Shown: in pieces, positions 49,101 through 61,639 of the stretch
Position numbering within the stretch: the stretch's first letter is position 1
How the letters are laid out: each line of letters begins with the position of its first letter
NCBI GenBank assembly: GCA_028023455.1
Contig: JAQFVV010006197.1
Coordinates: 15,497,254 to 15,561,253 of the forward strand
Origin: Epiperipatus broadwayi
Taxonomy: Eukaryota; Onychophora; Udeonychophora; Euonychophora; Peripatidae
Length of the DNA stretch: 64,000 bases
Direction of reading: 5' to 3'
Notes under the pieces: generated by a model
Databases searched by the model: none
Seen by the model: only the letters and a program-made list of their open reading frames with translations
What the model was told of the DNA's origin: nothing
Made by a program: the position numbers and the translations under genes

Positions 49101-52100
49101 ACCTATTACTAAAAAGAAAGGTGACATTGGAAGAAATCTATCAAGAATTATATAACGATAAAGAACAAGGAAAAGTACCTCCAAGGATTTTAAATAAGAA
49201 ATGCAATTAAATCTATGAAGAGGGGTACTGTGTTACTTAGTTTTAAGATACTTTTACCTATAACAAAGGCTATAATTGATATAATGGAGATATAATTTTA
49301 ATTTTTTTTTCATACCAGTTTTACTTTATTTGAATAAATAATTTAAATATAATTTTTCAAAAGTAATTTATCATTTGCATACCGCCTGTGATGAGTCCAT
49401 TGGTACTCTAAAAAATGCAACATTGGTTGTTTTCATTAAAAATATGGTTGATAATAGAATACAATTAAATCTGCAGTTAGATTAAATTTCACTGCATACA
49501 AGATAGCATTGTAATATTTCTCACAAAACTCATGTTTATTTTCTACTCCTATCCTTCTTGTTTCTTTTGGACTTTTAATGCCTATAATCATTTTTTGTTA
49601 TGTATGAGTTATAGTCTGAATAATTTGTGGATAAATTGCTTAGATAAACCATGGATTTAATGCCTATAAGCATATGGTGTATCCCTCAACAATAGTTATT
49701 ATTGAATTATATTATAATCTTTATTTTGTTTTTTTATATCTGTAGTAATATTCATTTAACAAACCCATAATTGTTTCAGAACTTGGTATGAATAATTTTA
49801 TATGTATTTTTCAACTAATATTACATAATGGATATATTGGATTTGCTATGAGCTCACGTAGAAGGTTATAAAAAACCCAAATCTCACTCTAAATTTGAAT
49901 TCTGAGTAGTGATGCAAGTTAATATTGTTTTTACAATACTATGAAGCTTTATATAATTTATGAACAATCTGAATATATATATATACATTTACAATGGAAG
50001 ATGAGAATATTAAATGCAAGACAACCCATTATATAGAGAAGATTTTTCAAAATGATAATAATTTATTCTGGCAATATGAATTTGCATTTGTTGCTGATAA
50101 TATCACATTCATAATAAGTAGTGAGTTTGCTAATTAAAAATTTTAAAAATTTGCTATTGAAGAATTTGTTAAATTTATAACTTCATATTTTAATCTTGGA
50201 TTATTATCCCTATATTGATTAATGTCATATATATTAATTGCCAAAAAACTGATTTACCTGGTTCATGTTATTAAGATTTTATTATAGATTTAGGTTAATA
50301 CAAATAATCATATATTAACAATAATATGAAATATAGTATAAAAATATTATAATGGAAACATTGTTAAAATGATAAATCCCAATGATATTCAGTATAATAA
50401 ATACATTTAAGTTTTCCATAGTAAAGGCATATCTTTTCACTCAAATGTATCTGTTAAATAAATAATTAATTATATTAAAATATTAGTAAATGAATAAATT
50501 TCAAAATACTTTTGACAAAACCAATTAATTTTTGCATTATCTTAAACATATAGTAAATACTTCTTAGTTTGGTTCAACAATATAATCAACTTCTAATCTA
50601 TATGGTTGATATTGAATAGTTTATTCATAATGTATTCATTTCTCAATTATTATTTTTTAAAATATTTACTTTTTGACATCATATTCAATTCTAGCATAAA
50701 ATGTGAGATTTTTTTTAAAGTCTTATATTTTTAGTTGTAATTGTTCTTAATAATTGAGTAATTGGTATTTTTAAATAATTGATACATGTTAATATATGTT
50801 TTTTTCTTTAATTAGGTGTGGTCATTGCAAACGATTAGCCCCAGAGTATGAAAGAGCCTCTCGAAGATTAAAAGAACGGGAAATTCCAATTCTTTTAGCC
50901 AAAGTTGATGCAACAGTAGAAACAAATTTAGCTCAAAAGTATAATGTTCAAGGCTATCCTACTTTAAAAATATTTAGAAAAGGTGAAGCTTTTGACTACA
51001 AAGGTCCACAAGATGAAGCAGGTAATATATATATCACTAAATATACATTCTGTTTATAGATTTTTTTTCTTCTTGTTATCATACTCTGTTTTTATTAATT
51101 TAAATATGTGCCCAGAGTGCAAAATTATTGATGTTGAACTAGATGGAGGAATTCTATTAGTTTGGATGACATTCATATAAAATTTATATTATATTTGTTT
51201 TGCAATTATATACAATAAAAAATATATGATTGAATGGAAAATATCCGAATTCATTAATAAATATTACTAAAAATTATAATTAAATTAATCATTATTATTC
51301 CTTTTCTTATTTTTTCATTTTCTTTTATATAATTGTATTCAATAACTTGAAGTTAGCACAGAGTCCAGTTATTGTGAGTCTTTTATGCTATAAGTCATCT
51401 CTTTGCATCAATTTGTGGAGATGGATTTATGTATTTGTGCAACCACATTTCCAACCATTAATTATACAGCAATTCTGACTCCAGTCTTTTTTTTTTTTAT
51501 TTTGGAGTTATGGCCATATTCCTTTTCCAGGGAATAGTATTAATAATAATGATAATACATTTTTTTATAAGTAGAAGATGAAATAATTACATTTTGTTGT
51601 AGCAGGAAGTGGATTGTAGAGATATCTTGCTCACAAAAAAAAAAATAGTAATAATAAGGAAAAAATTAAAATGGTAAAATATGATTAATGATTATCCAGA
51701 AGAAAATAAAATACTTCATATTTCTAAAGAATATGATATCAAACAATCTGTGCTATTATAAATACTGAGTAAAAAGTACGAATTCTGCTAATAGAAATAT
51801 GCAGTAGAGATTAAAAATTAATTATCTAAACCTATAAATTAAAATTCAAAACTAAATAGATTATTATTTTTAGGTATTGTTGACTACATGATCAAACAGT
51901 CTGGAGAACCATCTATTGAATTAACATCACTGAAGCAGTTGCAACAGTTTTCATCCAAAGATGATGTAACAATAGTTGGATTTTTTAAAAACAAAGAAAA
52001 TTCATTATTTAAAACATACAGAAATACATGTGAGTTCTTTTTTGTTAATTATTATTACCAAAAATTGAAAAATAAATTAGAAATATTTTTTACAATTAAT

Positions 52101-55100
52101 TAAGAAATTAGTTAAACATGTATTAGCACATAAATATAGTGGAAATATATTTTTTGATCATTTAATCAGATAAGATAGCTATTTGCTGTACATAAAATTT
52201 CAATTACAAACTTAAATTTATTTTTCCAAATTTAATTCCATTTTTATTAATTCATAAAAACTTCTTAATTTCCTTTTTTAAATGTTATTTTATTTCTATT
52301 GAATTTAATAAATAATCGAAATAATTAAAAAAATAATATATATGTATTTAATTCACTAAAAATAAAACAATGTTTAAAAAGAAAAGATAGATTAAGAAAT
52401 TTTGTGGATTATTTATAAAATTCCTTCAATTGGTCAACCACTTTTATTATTTCAAGTTTTTAGTCCATATCCCTCATAAAGATAGAAGATCACATAATGA
52501 TATTCTTCCTCTAACTCATTCTTCAGGTTTCTATACACTATGATATGATGTTAATAAATTTTAAACTATGTAATTGTCTTTAAAAAAAATTATGAAGAAA
52601 GCTTTTCCCTGCTAAAAAGTATTTTTTTAAAACAAAATTATACGGATACAAAATTGGAATTTTCTGTAAATACGATTACATATGCTCATTTAATGACAAT
52701 GAAGTTATTTCTGCCAATATGATTTGATGAATTTGAAAAGCAACTAAAAAATAAAAGCGTATAACATTTATAAAGATTTTAATTCAAATAGTGAATCAAT
52801 TTGAGATATTTAAATGAATCGAGGGAGTGAATTCAATTTAAAAATATTCAATATTGTGCTTGAATTTTTTAATAAACTCAAAGTTTTTCTAAACATTTGG
52901 ACATCATCATTACAGAAATCAATCTTTAGATCAATGATTCATTTCTGTAAAATCCTTCATAATATTAACACTAGTAAGTAGTTCTTGCTGTTAACGTCAT
53001 CTGTTCCTCATAATATTTTTCAAATTGCATCTAATCTTGATGCTTTTGCAATTGGGAATTAAGAACAGTATTTGTCCAAAGCTAATATTCAGTCTTTAAT
53101 TGCATTTCAGATTATTGATAATTCTTTTGAACATTTTGTAGTTTTTTTCAAAATATTTGCAAATAAGAAACTACTACATTTTAAAGAAAAAAACTTTTTT
53201 ATAAAACTTATTTAGAAGGAAGTTTTTGTGCAATACAGTATGCCAGGTGAAAGCCAATAAACATTTAAAAAATTAAGATATAATGAGGGTAGTGTGTTAG
53301 AATCACACTGAATCTTCATCTATTTTTCAAAGATTTATATCATGTATACAAATGGGAAAATTTATAGTAAGCTTCAAATTAAATATTGGAAAATTGCAAT
53401 AGATAAATGTTTTTTTTTAAAAAATGTTCAAATATTTTTCAAGAGAATATATATGATTTTGACATTCAAATATCTTTATAAATAGAATTATATTTAAAGT
53501 GATTAAATTCATGAAGGTATGCAGTAGATAAAAATAGTGAAAAGAAGAAATAGATTCAGTAATTCATAAAAAGTATATTGTCTGCCCAATCTGATTAATC
53601 TAACATAATAAAGTTGAGAAAGTAATTAGCATTGTTAAAAAGAATAGAAAAAAAATTAAAATTTTCTATATCTAATACAAAAATTAATTTATTTATTTTT
53701 TAAATATTTATAATATGATCAATTGCCTAATAAAATCAAATGATATATAAGCATTAATATGGCATAAAACATTACAGATTCAATTAGTAGGCCAGGTTAA
53801 TTTTCCTCAGTCAGCTTTGCTTATAATAAAGACACTGTTCAAAACTATCTTACCAACGAATTACTACCAGTTTATTTTTTTATAAGACCTCTGAAAATGT
53901 ATGCAAATACACTGAACTGGTTAATAGTCCAAATAATTAAATTAATTCATTAAAACCAAAATGGAAACTCAGTCTAAAAAAAAATTAATAATTTATTATA
54001 AATTAATCCACTGAATTCATCAATGGTCTGTTAGTTAATTATAAAAATATTTATTAAATAATAAATCTGATTTTGCACAAAGCTAAATGGTTTATAAATG
54101 TAAATCACATAACAACCCAAGCTTAACTACACCATGAATCTTCGACAAAAATGGAACTTATTAATGAAGACCATTATGCTTTTTTTTCCATGTAATTTTA
54201 AAAAATAAAAATATATATCAGCTATATATATATTAAGAATTTGATTTTTCCCTTCGTTTGTATTTGTAATTCAAATTTGTATGTTTGTTCGACTGTATAA
54301 CAAAGTTGTTTCATTACACAGATGAACAAACATATGCAAATTTGAATACATTAATAATTATAGATAAAAAGCCTTTTTCGACTCATGGTTTTAAACATGC
54401 TCCTATCAAATATTGCTTTGACAACAGATCCAAGATTCAAGGTGTAGATAATCTTGAGTTGTTGTCATGTGATTTAAATATTTATTGATATATTAAGTTT
54501 ATATTAATTGAGTTCTTAAAATAGTTTGATTTTGAAGTTTTATGACTCGTGTTTGAACCCAGAAAACTTGGAAATTTTTGCAAACTCCAAATAGACTTGT
54601 AGTTTTTCTTTTAGATAGATAGATTGTAACCAATTTAGATAGCCATCTAATTTTTGGACAAAAAATAGATAACTATTCTTAACTAGAGAATAAAACAAAG
54701 GAGGACTAAAATTTTCATCATATGACAATTGGAAAATCTAATGAATAATGTCTACTCTGTTCATCTTTGGAGGATTTATTGGAGAGGTAGTGGATACTTA
54801 TATCTTAATAATTTTTTTTTACAAATTAACATGTGATTTGAATGAAAACATTGAACAGAATAAAGATAAATCCTAAAGTACTCAATAATATGCATAGAAA
54901 AACTCATTCTCAGACTGAAGTTGTGACTTAATTGATAATGGTTCTATATTTCTTATGTTTTAACATATAAATAATTTTTGGAATAAAATAATTAATATAT
55001 TTATTAGCTATTAAGCATTTATTCTACATTGTGTATAGAATATGTGAGTCATATTACATATTATGATTTTAGGATATCAGAAATACAGATGGAAAGTTTT

Positions 55101-56645
55101 AAACCTAAGAAATCATTACCAGATTGTAAAAAATATTCTGCATTAAATGTAACACAGCTAAACTATATTTCTTTATAATTATAAAAGGAGGTCAGTCAAC
55201 TAGTTACTTTGGAGAGTAAATAAAATCTGAATTCCAAATACTTGGATTTAAGAGTAACAATGATGATATTGAGCAGCACAATTAAAATAGAATCCATTCT
55301 TATTTTTTCATAATATCGAATATTTTGCATTCAAGGAATTTGCCTCAAATTGCAGTTGATAATATTTTTATATACAGCACTTACAAATTATATTTTCAAC
55401 AAATATTCATGAAAAAATTTGACTGTGTTACAGCACTTGTATTATATGACTTGACTTTTACATTTTGTGTTCATATTTTGTACATTTCACTAAGACAACT
55501 GTTTAATATTTATTTGAGTCTTCTCATTTTATTTTAGGCAAGAATAAAAATGAAAATGCATGAAAATCAACTATATGCCAAAAATTGTACATTATTCATT
55601 AGTGGACATTAATAGCTTCTGCTTGATAAATTGATATCTTATTCTGCATTTTCAGTTCTTATTGTACTACTAGCCTATTCTAGTTTAATATTAGTTGTCA
55701 TAAACTATCTGTTAAGAAAATATCTTTATCCAACTTGATTCATCTGATTTATTTCTCAAAATGTTAAAAATATTCTCTTTATCCAGTTTTCTTCAAAATA
55801 TCACTCAACTGTCAGAATAATAACAAACTCTGTTGATTACAATGATCTAATTACTGAACTTTATTTTTCAAACTTGATAGATGTATCAGTTATAATATAA
55901 TGCTGTTATAATATTGGTTAAAATCATCCTGATGGCAGATAAATCTGAAAGATCTTTTCATTTTTCAAAATATTTCACTATTAATGTCTTATTTAAAAAC
56001 TGGTAGAGTATTAAATAAGTATAATCAACCAAAGAATTCTTTTGCTATGCTATTTCTTTAAAATATTAAGTTATATTTATCATTTATTTATATTGAACAT
56101 TATTATTTAAAGGATCATGGGTTACTGCAGCCTTATACAAATTTTATTTCCACAAAATCAAAACAAATTACATGTTGATTACTTGAAATTAGCTTAAAAA
56201 TTTTTTCCCCAATTTCTGCTTTGATAATAATCTATACATGTTTTGCTCTCAAATGTTTGATCTTGTCTTGAATGCATGTTTTGTATTATAGAGCTCTGAA
56301 AATGGTTGGGAAAAATAAGGTGAATATTGCCATTTTAAAATATTATTTTACTTCTATAATGTGGCTAGGTTTTTTTTTTTTTTGTTTGCTTATTCTAAAC
56401 CCTAATTTCTTATTAAATGATATGTGATATCTCTGTAGCCTGCATTTAAGTTGCTTTTTTTTTAAATATTACTCCTCTAATAAAAGTTTTTAATATATAT
56501 AGGTAATGATTTGAGAGATGATTACAAATTTGGTCATAGTTTTGTCGAAGAGATTAATAAAAATTATAATGTTGATCGGATTTATTTGTTTCATCCAGAA
56601 CGCTTCCAATCTAAGTTTGAAAAGTCTAAAATTACTTTTGACAAG
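43645..56645 (+). CDS. PDIA4: PDIA4 (ERp72), protein disulfide isomerase A4, partial: five exons
   Basis: Exons 43645-43850, 47882-48020, 50816-51021, 51874-52029 and 56503-56645 join in phase with GT-AG introns. The product is the ER-lumen oxidoreductase that forms, breaks and reshuffles disulfides in secretory proteins. Family order is a0-a-b-b'-a'. This window encodes the a0 domain from its CGHC active site onward, the whole a domain with a second CGHC, the b domain and the start of b'. The two CGHC domains in tandem and [11 protein letters not shown] in both separate PDIA4 from PDIA1, PDIA3 and PDIA6. The first part of a0 with the signal peptide, and the rest of b', a' and the ER-retention signal, lie outside or were not found. 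There is no stop or frameshift in the joined exons, so the gene looks functional. Confidence 0.93.
45619..45851 (+). pseudogene. Penelope-like element GIY-YIG endonuclease fragment
   Basis: [14 protein letters not shown] in frame from 45619 is the GIY-YIG start with the upstream Cys pair typical of Penelope-like elements. A stop soon follows, and the homology resumes in another frame with [16 protein letters not shown] and [15 protein letters not shown] up to a TAA at 45849-45851. The GIY-YIG domain is the C-terminal endonuclease of Penelope polyproteins. The reverse-transcriptase part is not found upstream, so the copy is 5'-truncated, as is common for these elements. Same strand as PDIA4. 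Confidence 0.8.
46165..46187. repeat. (TG)n microsatellite
   Basis: About eleven TG repeats, preceded by a short TA run, in the PDIA4 intron. Confidence 0.9.
46230..46256 (+). ncRNA. Hammerhead-like hairpin downstream of the Penelope fragment
   Basis: ttgagg is followed by a hairpin (ccct-aatat-aggg) and gtgaaaac. The stem II and GAAA layout fits, but the CUGANGA core is eroded. It lies about 380 nt after the GIY-YIG stop, where Penelope terminal repeats carry such motifs. About 90 nt further on, attagattt and aaatctaat (46345-46374) form a 9-bp hairpin. Confidence 0.3.
46971..47012 (-). ncRNA. Hammerhead motif, family B, minus-strand unit
   Basis: On the minus strand: CTGAGGA (47005-46999), AAGCAAAATCCA, GAAA, TCA, GTC (46979-46977), then CAGG. 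Core heptamer, GAAA and GUC are all kept at the same spacing as in family A, although stem II is weak. Confidence 0.45.
47689..47729 (+). ncRNA. Hammerhead motif, family B, plus-strand unit
   Basis: CCTCA, ATGATGA (first core base changed from C to A), AGGCAAAATCCA, GAAA, ATG, GTC (47721-47723), TGGGA. Stem I can still pair at several positions; the lost core C predicts an inactive ribozyme. Confidence 0.45.
47882..48020 (+). CDS. PDIA4: PDIA4 exon, end of a0 and start of a domain
   Basis: 139 nt. It completes the Gly codon from the previous exon, then [19 protein letters not shown], the a0-a linker with the PDIA4-typical tryptophan and proline run, and continues to LVEFYAPW, the strand before the second active site. 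It ends on the TG of a Trp codon before the donor gtacgt. The phase fits the next exon exactly. Confidence 0.94.
48021..50815 (+). other. PDIA4: PDIA4 intron (about 2.8 kb)
   Basis: Donor gtacgt, acceptor tttaattag. It contains an RTE scrap at 49008-49225; the rest is AT-rich with no recognised feature. Confidence 0.85.
49008..49225 (+). pseudogene. RTE reverse-transcriptase scrap in the PDIA4 intron
   Basis: Collinear with 18863-19130 of the RTE element: gctgtagaaga, ttggtatt.gta, attactaaaaag, tcaagaattatata and atgcaattaa in order, with deletions and many substitutions. It covers only the linker and start of RT, lacks both ends, and is an old fragment. Confidence 0.85.
50816..51021 (+). 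CDS. PDIA4: PDIA4 exon, a thioredoxin domain active site
   Basis: 206 nt, with the same length and phases as the exon at 43645. It completes the Trp codon and gives the second CGHC, then [28 protein letters not shown] and GPQDEAG. It ends on the first base of a Gly codon before the donor gtaata. The catalytic cysteines and the cis-proline are intact. Confidence 0.95.
51022..51873 (+). other. PDIA4: PDIA4 intron (about 0.85 kb)
   Basis: Donor gtaata, acceptor ttttttag after a pyrimidine-rich run. No other feature recognised. Confidence 0.85.
51874..52029 (+). CDS. PDIA4: PDIA4 exon, b domain
   Basis: 156 nt. [17 protein letters not shown] continues the a-b junction, as in vertebrate PDIA4. 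It is followed by [10 protein letters not shown] and [13 protein letters not shown], the first strand and helix of the redox-inactive thioredoxin-like b domain. It ends on the first base of a codon before the donor gtgagt. Confidence 0.92.
52030..56502 (+). other. PDIA4: PDIA4 intron (about 4.5 kb)
   Basis: Donor gtgagt, acceptor atatatatag. AT-rich. The short open frames inside (54285, 55325 and others) have no recognisable homology and are not taken as genes. Confidence 0.8.
56503..56645 (+). CDS. PDIA4: PDIA4 exon, b domain to b' junction
   Basis: 143 nt. [17 protein letters not shown] and [13 protein letters not shown] match the family's b-domain end (vertebrate PDIA4 has a similar LREDYKF and PEKFQSKYE). 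It ends on a complete Lys codon before the donor gtaata, phase 0. No following exon is identified in the remaining 7.3 kb. Confidence 0.92.
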
Positions 56646-59600
56646 GTAATAATTTTGAATATATTCATTTTTATTATTATTATTATTATGAGAAATATTT
56701 TAAGACATTAATGATTAGTGACTATAATCATGTAATGTGTAAATAAATATTCTGCTATGTAATAACAAATTTGATATATAAAATATTTATAGAACCAAAG
56801 CATCATTTTCAGAAAAACAATTAAAATAAATAAATAAACAAAACATGAGAATAAATTATGTTAAGGATTAGTAAGCAGTGATAAAGCACTATATCATGAT
56901 GATTTGTATTAATTAAATCTGCCTTCAGTCAGAAAACTTAATATATTTACATATATAAATAAACAAGTAGCAGCTTTATTGTGTATCAAATGTAAATTAT
57001 TAATAACAAACTATTGATATATTTAAAAATAATGCTTTAGTTGAGACTGGAACTATTCTTTAGTTAAGATCCCTTATTTAGTTTTAGGAATTAGAATTAT
57101 TTCTTCATACAGAAACAATTATTTTTACAATGACCATTTGTCATTAATCCACATATGTGTGTAAACATAAATAACAAGTGTTTTTATAGCCCAATGATTA
57201 TATAAATATCATTACTTAAGATAAAACTAGATCCTTGTTTCTTGCATGTTATCGCAAAATTTGAAATATTTGTCATTGTTATATCTTCCTGATTTTGTAG
57301 TGTTAAGTAAAATATATATTAAATTATTATGTATTTACATAACAGTAATTTTACTTATTGCTTTAATATGTTTGACTGTTAGAATTATTCTGGTTTATTA
57401 AATCTGTTGCAAGTTCTGCAATAAACTTGAAAATTATATTTGATTTTCCATTTACATTAACACTTTCTATTCATATCTTAAATTGGATAGCATGGTATTA
57501 TTTTTTTGCATATTTAGCTTTGAAATCTTTGATAATATACTATTTCACTAATCTTGGCATTCAAAGTAGTTGTCTTTAAATTTGTTGAATTTGTAGTAGG
57601 AATAGCATGAAATCTTACTTAGTAAGTATTTCCTATTTTTGTTTAATTGCTGTTAGAATTTATTTTTCTGAGAGTTATTCTATAAATATATATTTAAATA
57701 GGCTTAAGAATACATATGTTATATGTTAGCAAAATATGTAGATGTCTATTTTTTAAAAATGCTCTCTTTGTTAGATATTAAAATTTTCTTAAGTGAGACT
57801 TAAAGATGAAATTTGGATTGCCAATTAAAATATTATAGGAAAGGGTTTATAAAGGGTAATGAAAGAATTAGCACAAGCCGTCTATACAAGTCATGGTAAA
57901 AACAACAATTTTAGCAAAAAAAAAATTTCACTAAATCATGTTATATGGATGAATTACTGTAAAATGCAATACATTTTCCAAATAAATCAATAAACATATC
58001 TTGCTTAGAAAACATTCCAAAAAGAAATAGGAAAACATTTGCATAATGAATTGTAATAATAAAAACTCTCATAATTCATTGGTTCTTTAGTCAAAGATTC
58101 AGACTGAAAATTTAAAAAAAAAAAAAGATATATAGTGTAATATTATGGAACTTAATCTATTTTAACCAAGTCCTATATTACAAACTACCTCAATGAAATA
58201 AACTCAAAATGATAGTTATTAAATATTCCTGAATAAAATTGAAAATTATGAGAATAAAATAAAAGTATTATAATAAAGATTCTCTCAATTAATCTCATAT
58301 ATCTATATGCATAATTTATATTTAGATTATAATAAAATGTTTATAAAAAGATTGATTAAATTTGTACAACTTAGGGTATTCTTAATAATTCTAATATGCT
58401 AAGTTATAAAATAAAATTATATATTCTATAATTATGATTAATAATTTAATTAAGGTTACAGATTTAAAAAAGAAAAAGAGAAAACTAAAAGAAAATAACT
58501 AATTAAATGTAAGTAAAGTAAATTCAAAACAGGGTTTAAAGATAAGGAAAAACACATGTAGGCTTTCTGGGAAGGTTAGCCCTAGCTTAATAAAAATTTG
58601 TAATTGTAAAGCATATCCAACATTAACTGTGAATAGCACAGGTATATATATTGGCAGCATTGTATAAACCTAAAAAATTCAAACTGCAGAATCATTCTAG
58701 CTTGTTTCAAATCTCTGTTATAGTATTCCTCAAAACTGAATGTAACCAGCTTTCTGGAGTGTCTAACTTATTTGAAAAGAACAAGCATGAATTGCTAAGT
58801 GCAACCAAGATGTACTTGTCAAAACCTGCAATGATATCTTTCCAATTTCAGAAAATTGCTAAGAAGAAACTCAGAAACAGAGGACCTAATGAAATGTAAT
58901 CTTTTGCCTATTGAACTATTTTTCCAATCACCTGCATTTATTTTGCCCTCACAGTCGAGCAACAAATAAAACACGGAAATCTAACCCTAAAATCAACTGA
59001 GACTGCAGTAAGAATTTATTGTGGTTTAAGACCTGTAGAGGTCCCTACTATCGCATTTTTATATGCATGTGCTTGAGGCTACAGCCTTAATAAATATTAC
59101 ATGTGTATATATTAAAAAAGGGTTTTCTTAAAATATTAATATGTAGATTTTAATATTTTTAATTTTTGGAATATATCTTATATAGACTTGATGAATCTCT
59201 TGAATGTATCATGATTTTTAGATATAAATTATTTAGATATGTTTGTATACTTCTAATTAGTGTTTTCTTATAATTTTTTATTTAATGTTCAGTAAATTTT
59301 TTTATTTTAATGAAATCAGTTGATAGGGTCTAAATAAATTATTTTAATTTAACTTATTTGGTAGTTGTGCATCATTTTCTCAGTAATTTGATCTCCAAAG
59401 TGTACATATTGATCCTCTTTTAAGTTTAAGAACTCATGATCTGAGTTGAGAAAAACAGGATTGTTACCGAGAAAACTACGATGATGTCAGAAAGTAAAAT
59501 ATTCATATAAGATCTTTCTTAAATGAAAATGGTGTCTTGAATATAGTTAATTAAATTTAAAGCCTGTACTTTCTAATAAAAACCTTGTGAACAAAAATTA

Positions 59601-60178
59601 AAGATGACTCTGGTAATCAAGAAATGTAACAAGGTGTCTTACATAAATATTTTCATAAAAAACATTATCATCAAAATCCAATTTTAATCAAATGTTATTT
59701 AATCTTTGATTCAATGATGAAATTCATGTATAAATAATTAATTGTGAACTGGAAGCCTTATGAGTGCACTGATATATAGACAAGAATTGTCAGTCGACGT
59801 AAATCATTACTATCTTTAGAGGGTTCCCAATACTATAGAAATGCAAAAAAAAGTCTTAGATTATAAACTGAATTATAATATAAAATCTACATATGCTGAT
59901 ATATTGTTGAATAAGTTCAAACAGGCAAAATTAAAAATCACATAACATTACACTTCATTGATTAAAGAAACAATGAATTGTAAGATTTTTTTTTTTTTTT
60001 CTATTGTAATTCAATCTGCAAATGTTTATACAAGTTTATGGTCTACAGGTTAGCTTGGTCAGTAACTCTCAATGTACATAGTTTACCTTTAGGGTGTTTA
60101 TTCAATTGAAGCTTGGAAAACTAAAAGAGACAACTTCAGTGAAATAAATATATAAAAAAAGAAGTTAACTTCAGAATG
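56646..60178. other. PDIA4: Downstream PDIA4 intron, AT-rich
   Basis: Probably intronic because the exon at 56503 ends in a donor with b' and a' still to come. I see no exon. The 82-codon open frame at 58651-58899 is lysine-rich, has no recognised match, and may be chance or a transposon scrap. Confidence 0.5.
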
Positions 60179-60390
60179 CAAAACTCTCCATACAGTAGTG
60201 CCACTCAGTGCAAGCCAAAGTAATCAATGGATGCCAGAAGACTCCTCACTGATGAAAGCCACAAGCTAGAAACTAGTCTGGGGATATTGGGTGAGTAGGC
60301 ACTAGATAGATATCTTATGCACATGCCTTCTGGTATCCATTGATTGCTCTGGCTTGTACTGAGTGGCACTACTGTATGGAGAGTTTTGCC
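60179..60390. mobile_element. Short foldback copy of the retrozyme-like family
   Basis: The left arm 60179-60240 (gcaaaactctccatacagta onward) and the right arm near 60328-60390 are inverted repeats of about 62 bp with about four differences. Between them lies the hammerhead region in plus orientation. It joins the last part of one inverted unit to part of a plus unit, so it looks like a collapsed version of the 35-36 kb palindrome. Confidence 0.7.
60243..60284 (+). ncRNA. Hammerhead ribozyme motif, best-preserved copy
   Basis: Stem I TCCTCA (60243-60248) pairs with TGGGGA (60279-60284): six pairs, one G-U. Core CTGATGA (60249-60255). Stem II AGC-CACAA-GCT between two unpaired A. GAAAC (60269-60273), TA, GTC (60276-60278). 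Stem III is A-U plus C-G around TA; because ACTAGT is self-complementary, two molecules or two tandem units could also pair as a dimer. Every invariant core base is present. The one departure from the usual pattern is A-A at the first stem II position. Confidence 0.7.
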
Positions 60391-61639
60391 TACTTTAGAT
60401 TTTACATTACTTCTACAAGCTTTTAGCAAAGCTGAAAAACATAAAAAGACTCCACCTTTTAGTAACTTCAATCTTTTTTTTTTTTTTTTAAAGCACATGA
60501 AATTACTTTTGAAACATTTTACTTTAATGATTTATATCGGAGTATTTGCTAAAATATTAAATCTATTTAAATCCTTTATCACAAAATATATTTGTGTAGT
60601 GATAAAACAAGATATTCAAAAGTTAAATCTCAGTTAAGTTTGAAATTAACAAAAAAAGACTTTTAAACTAATGTTACATTTTGTTCTATTGAAACTAAAA
60701 ATAGAAGTGTCCAAAGTTATTTTATTGAAAAATCTTTATATTTTGTTGGAATGATATACTCTGTTCAACACTACTTTATTTATAATTTTGATTTCTTCTT
60801 TTTTTGATATCCATCTTATATTAATTTTTGCCTCAAAAGACACTGTAGAGCTAATTTCAGATGATGTCTTATTTTTCTATGTACAAAAATCTACATTTTT
60901 TCAAGTACTTCTTCTCTTTACAGAAAGCTGTAAGATTCTTGACCCAGGAATTCCCCACAATTCCTTTTTTGTATTCATTGGAATATTATTCCCTTTAAAC
61001 TTACCATTAAGTGTTAATTGAAGACTTGTGAGGCAGGAGTGATAACAATAAATGATTATAGTTAAGAATAGTTTGTCCACACAAATGCAATAAAAAATGC
61101 AAGCATAAAATTTCAGAAAATATTTATTTCACATATGCACGTTAAATCATCCATTACAACATACAGCATATTGTATTACGGCGATTCATATATGCAGCCA
61201 TATCCATCCTTTTTATCAAGTATGCAAATTATGAACACTTTCCAAATTACTTGTAATAACTCTGCTTGGGTATTCTTTTTAAAAACTTTTCTTTAGAAGA
61301 AAGATTTATGATTAAACTTAAGCTAAATTTTTATTATTAAAATCACTTCCTTATTTTAGTATTTCTTAAACTATGGGGTCGCAAAAATTTAATTCAGATA
61401 CATGAATTTAAATAAATATTAATCACAATCCCTTGATTATCTTTAATATATTATGTTTTCTATACAGCGGAATTATAAAATCGTAATGATGATAAAGTTG
61501 AGCTGTAAATTATATTTACATATTGAAAAATAACACTAAATGCATCATAATAGTAGTGTTGCATTGCAATTTCAGCATATAAGTTATTTCAGAAGCAAAA
61601 TATATGCTGCAGTGGCACGAATAAGATTGGCGCCACTGT
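60391..61639. other. Gene-free AT-rich stretch
   Basis: No exon or RNA gene recognised. Short hydrophobic open frames (for example 60788-61021) look like chance products of AT-rich DNA. Confidence 0.45.

Noticed and set aside
58651-58899. 82-codon lysine-rich open frame downstream of PDIA4
   Set aside because: Does not match any part of b' or a' of PDIA4, has no splice context, and is not recognised; kept only as a note.
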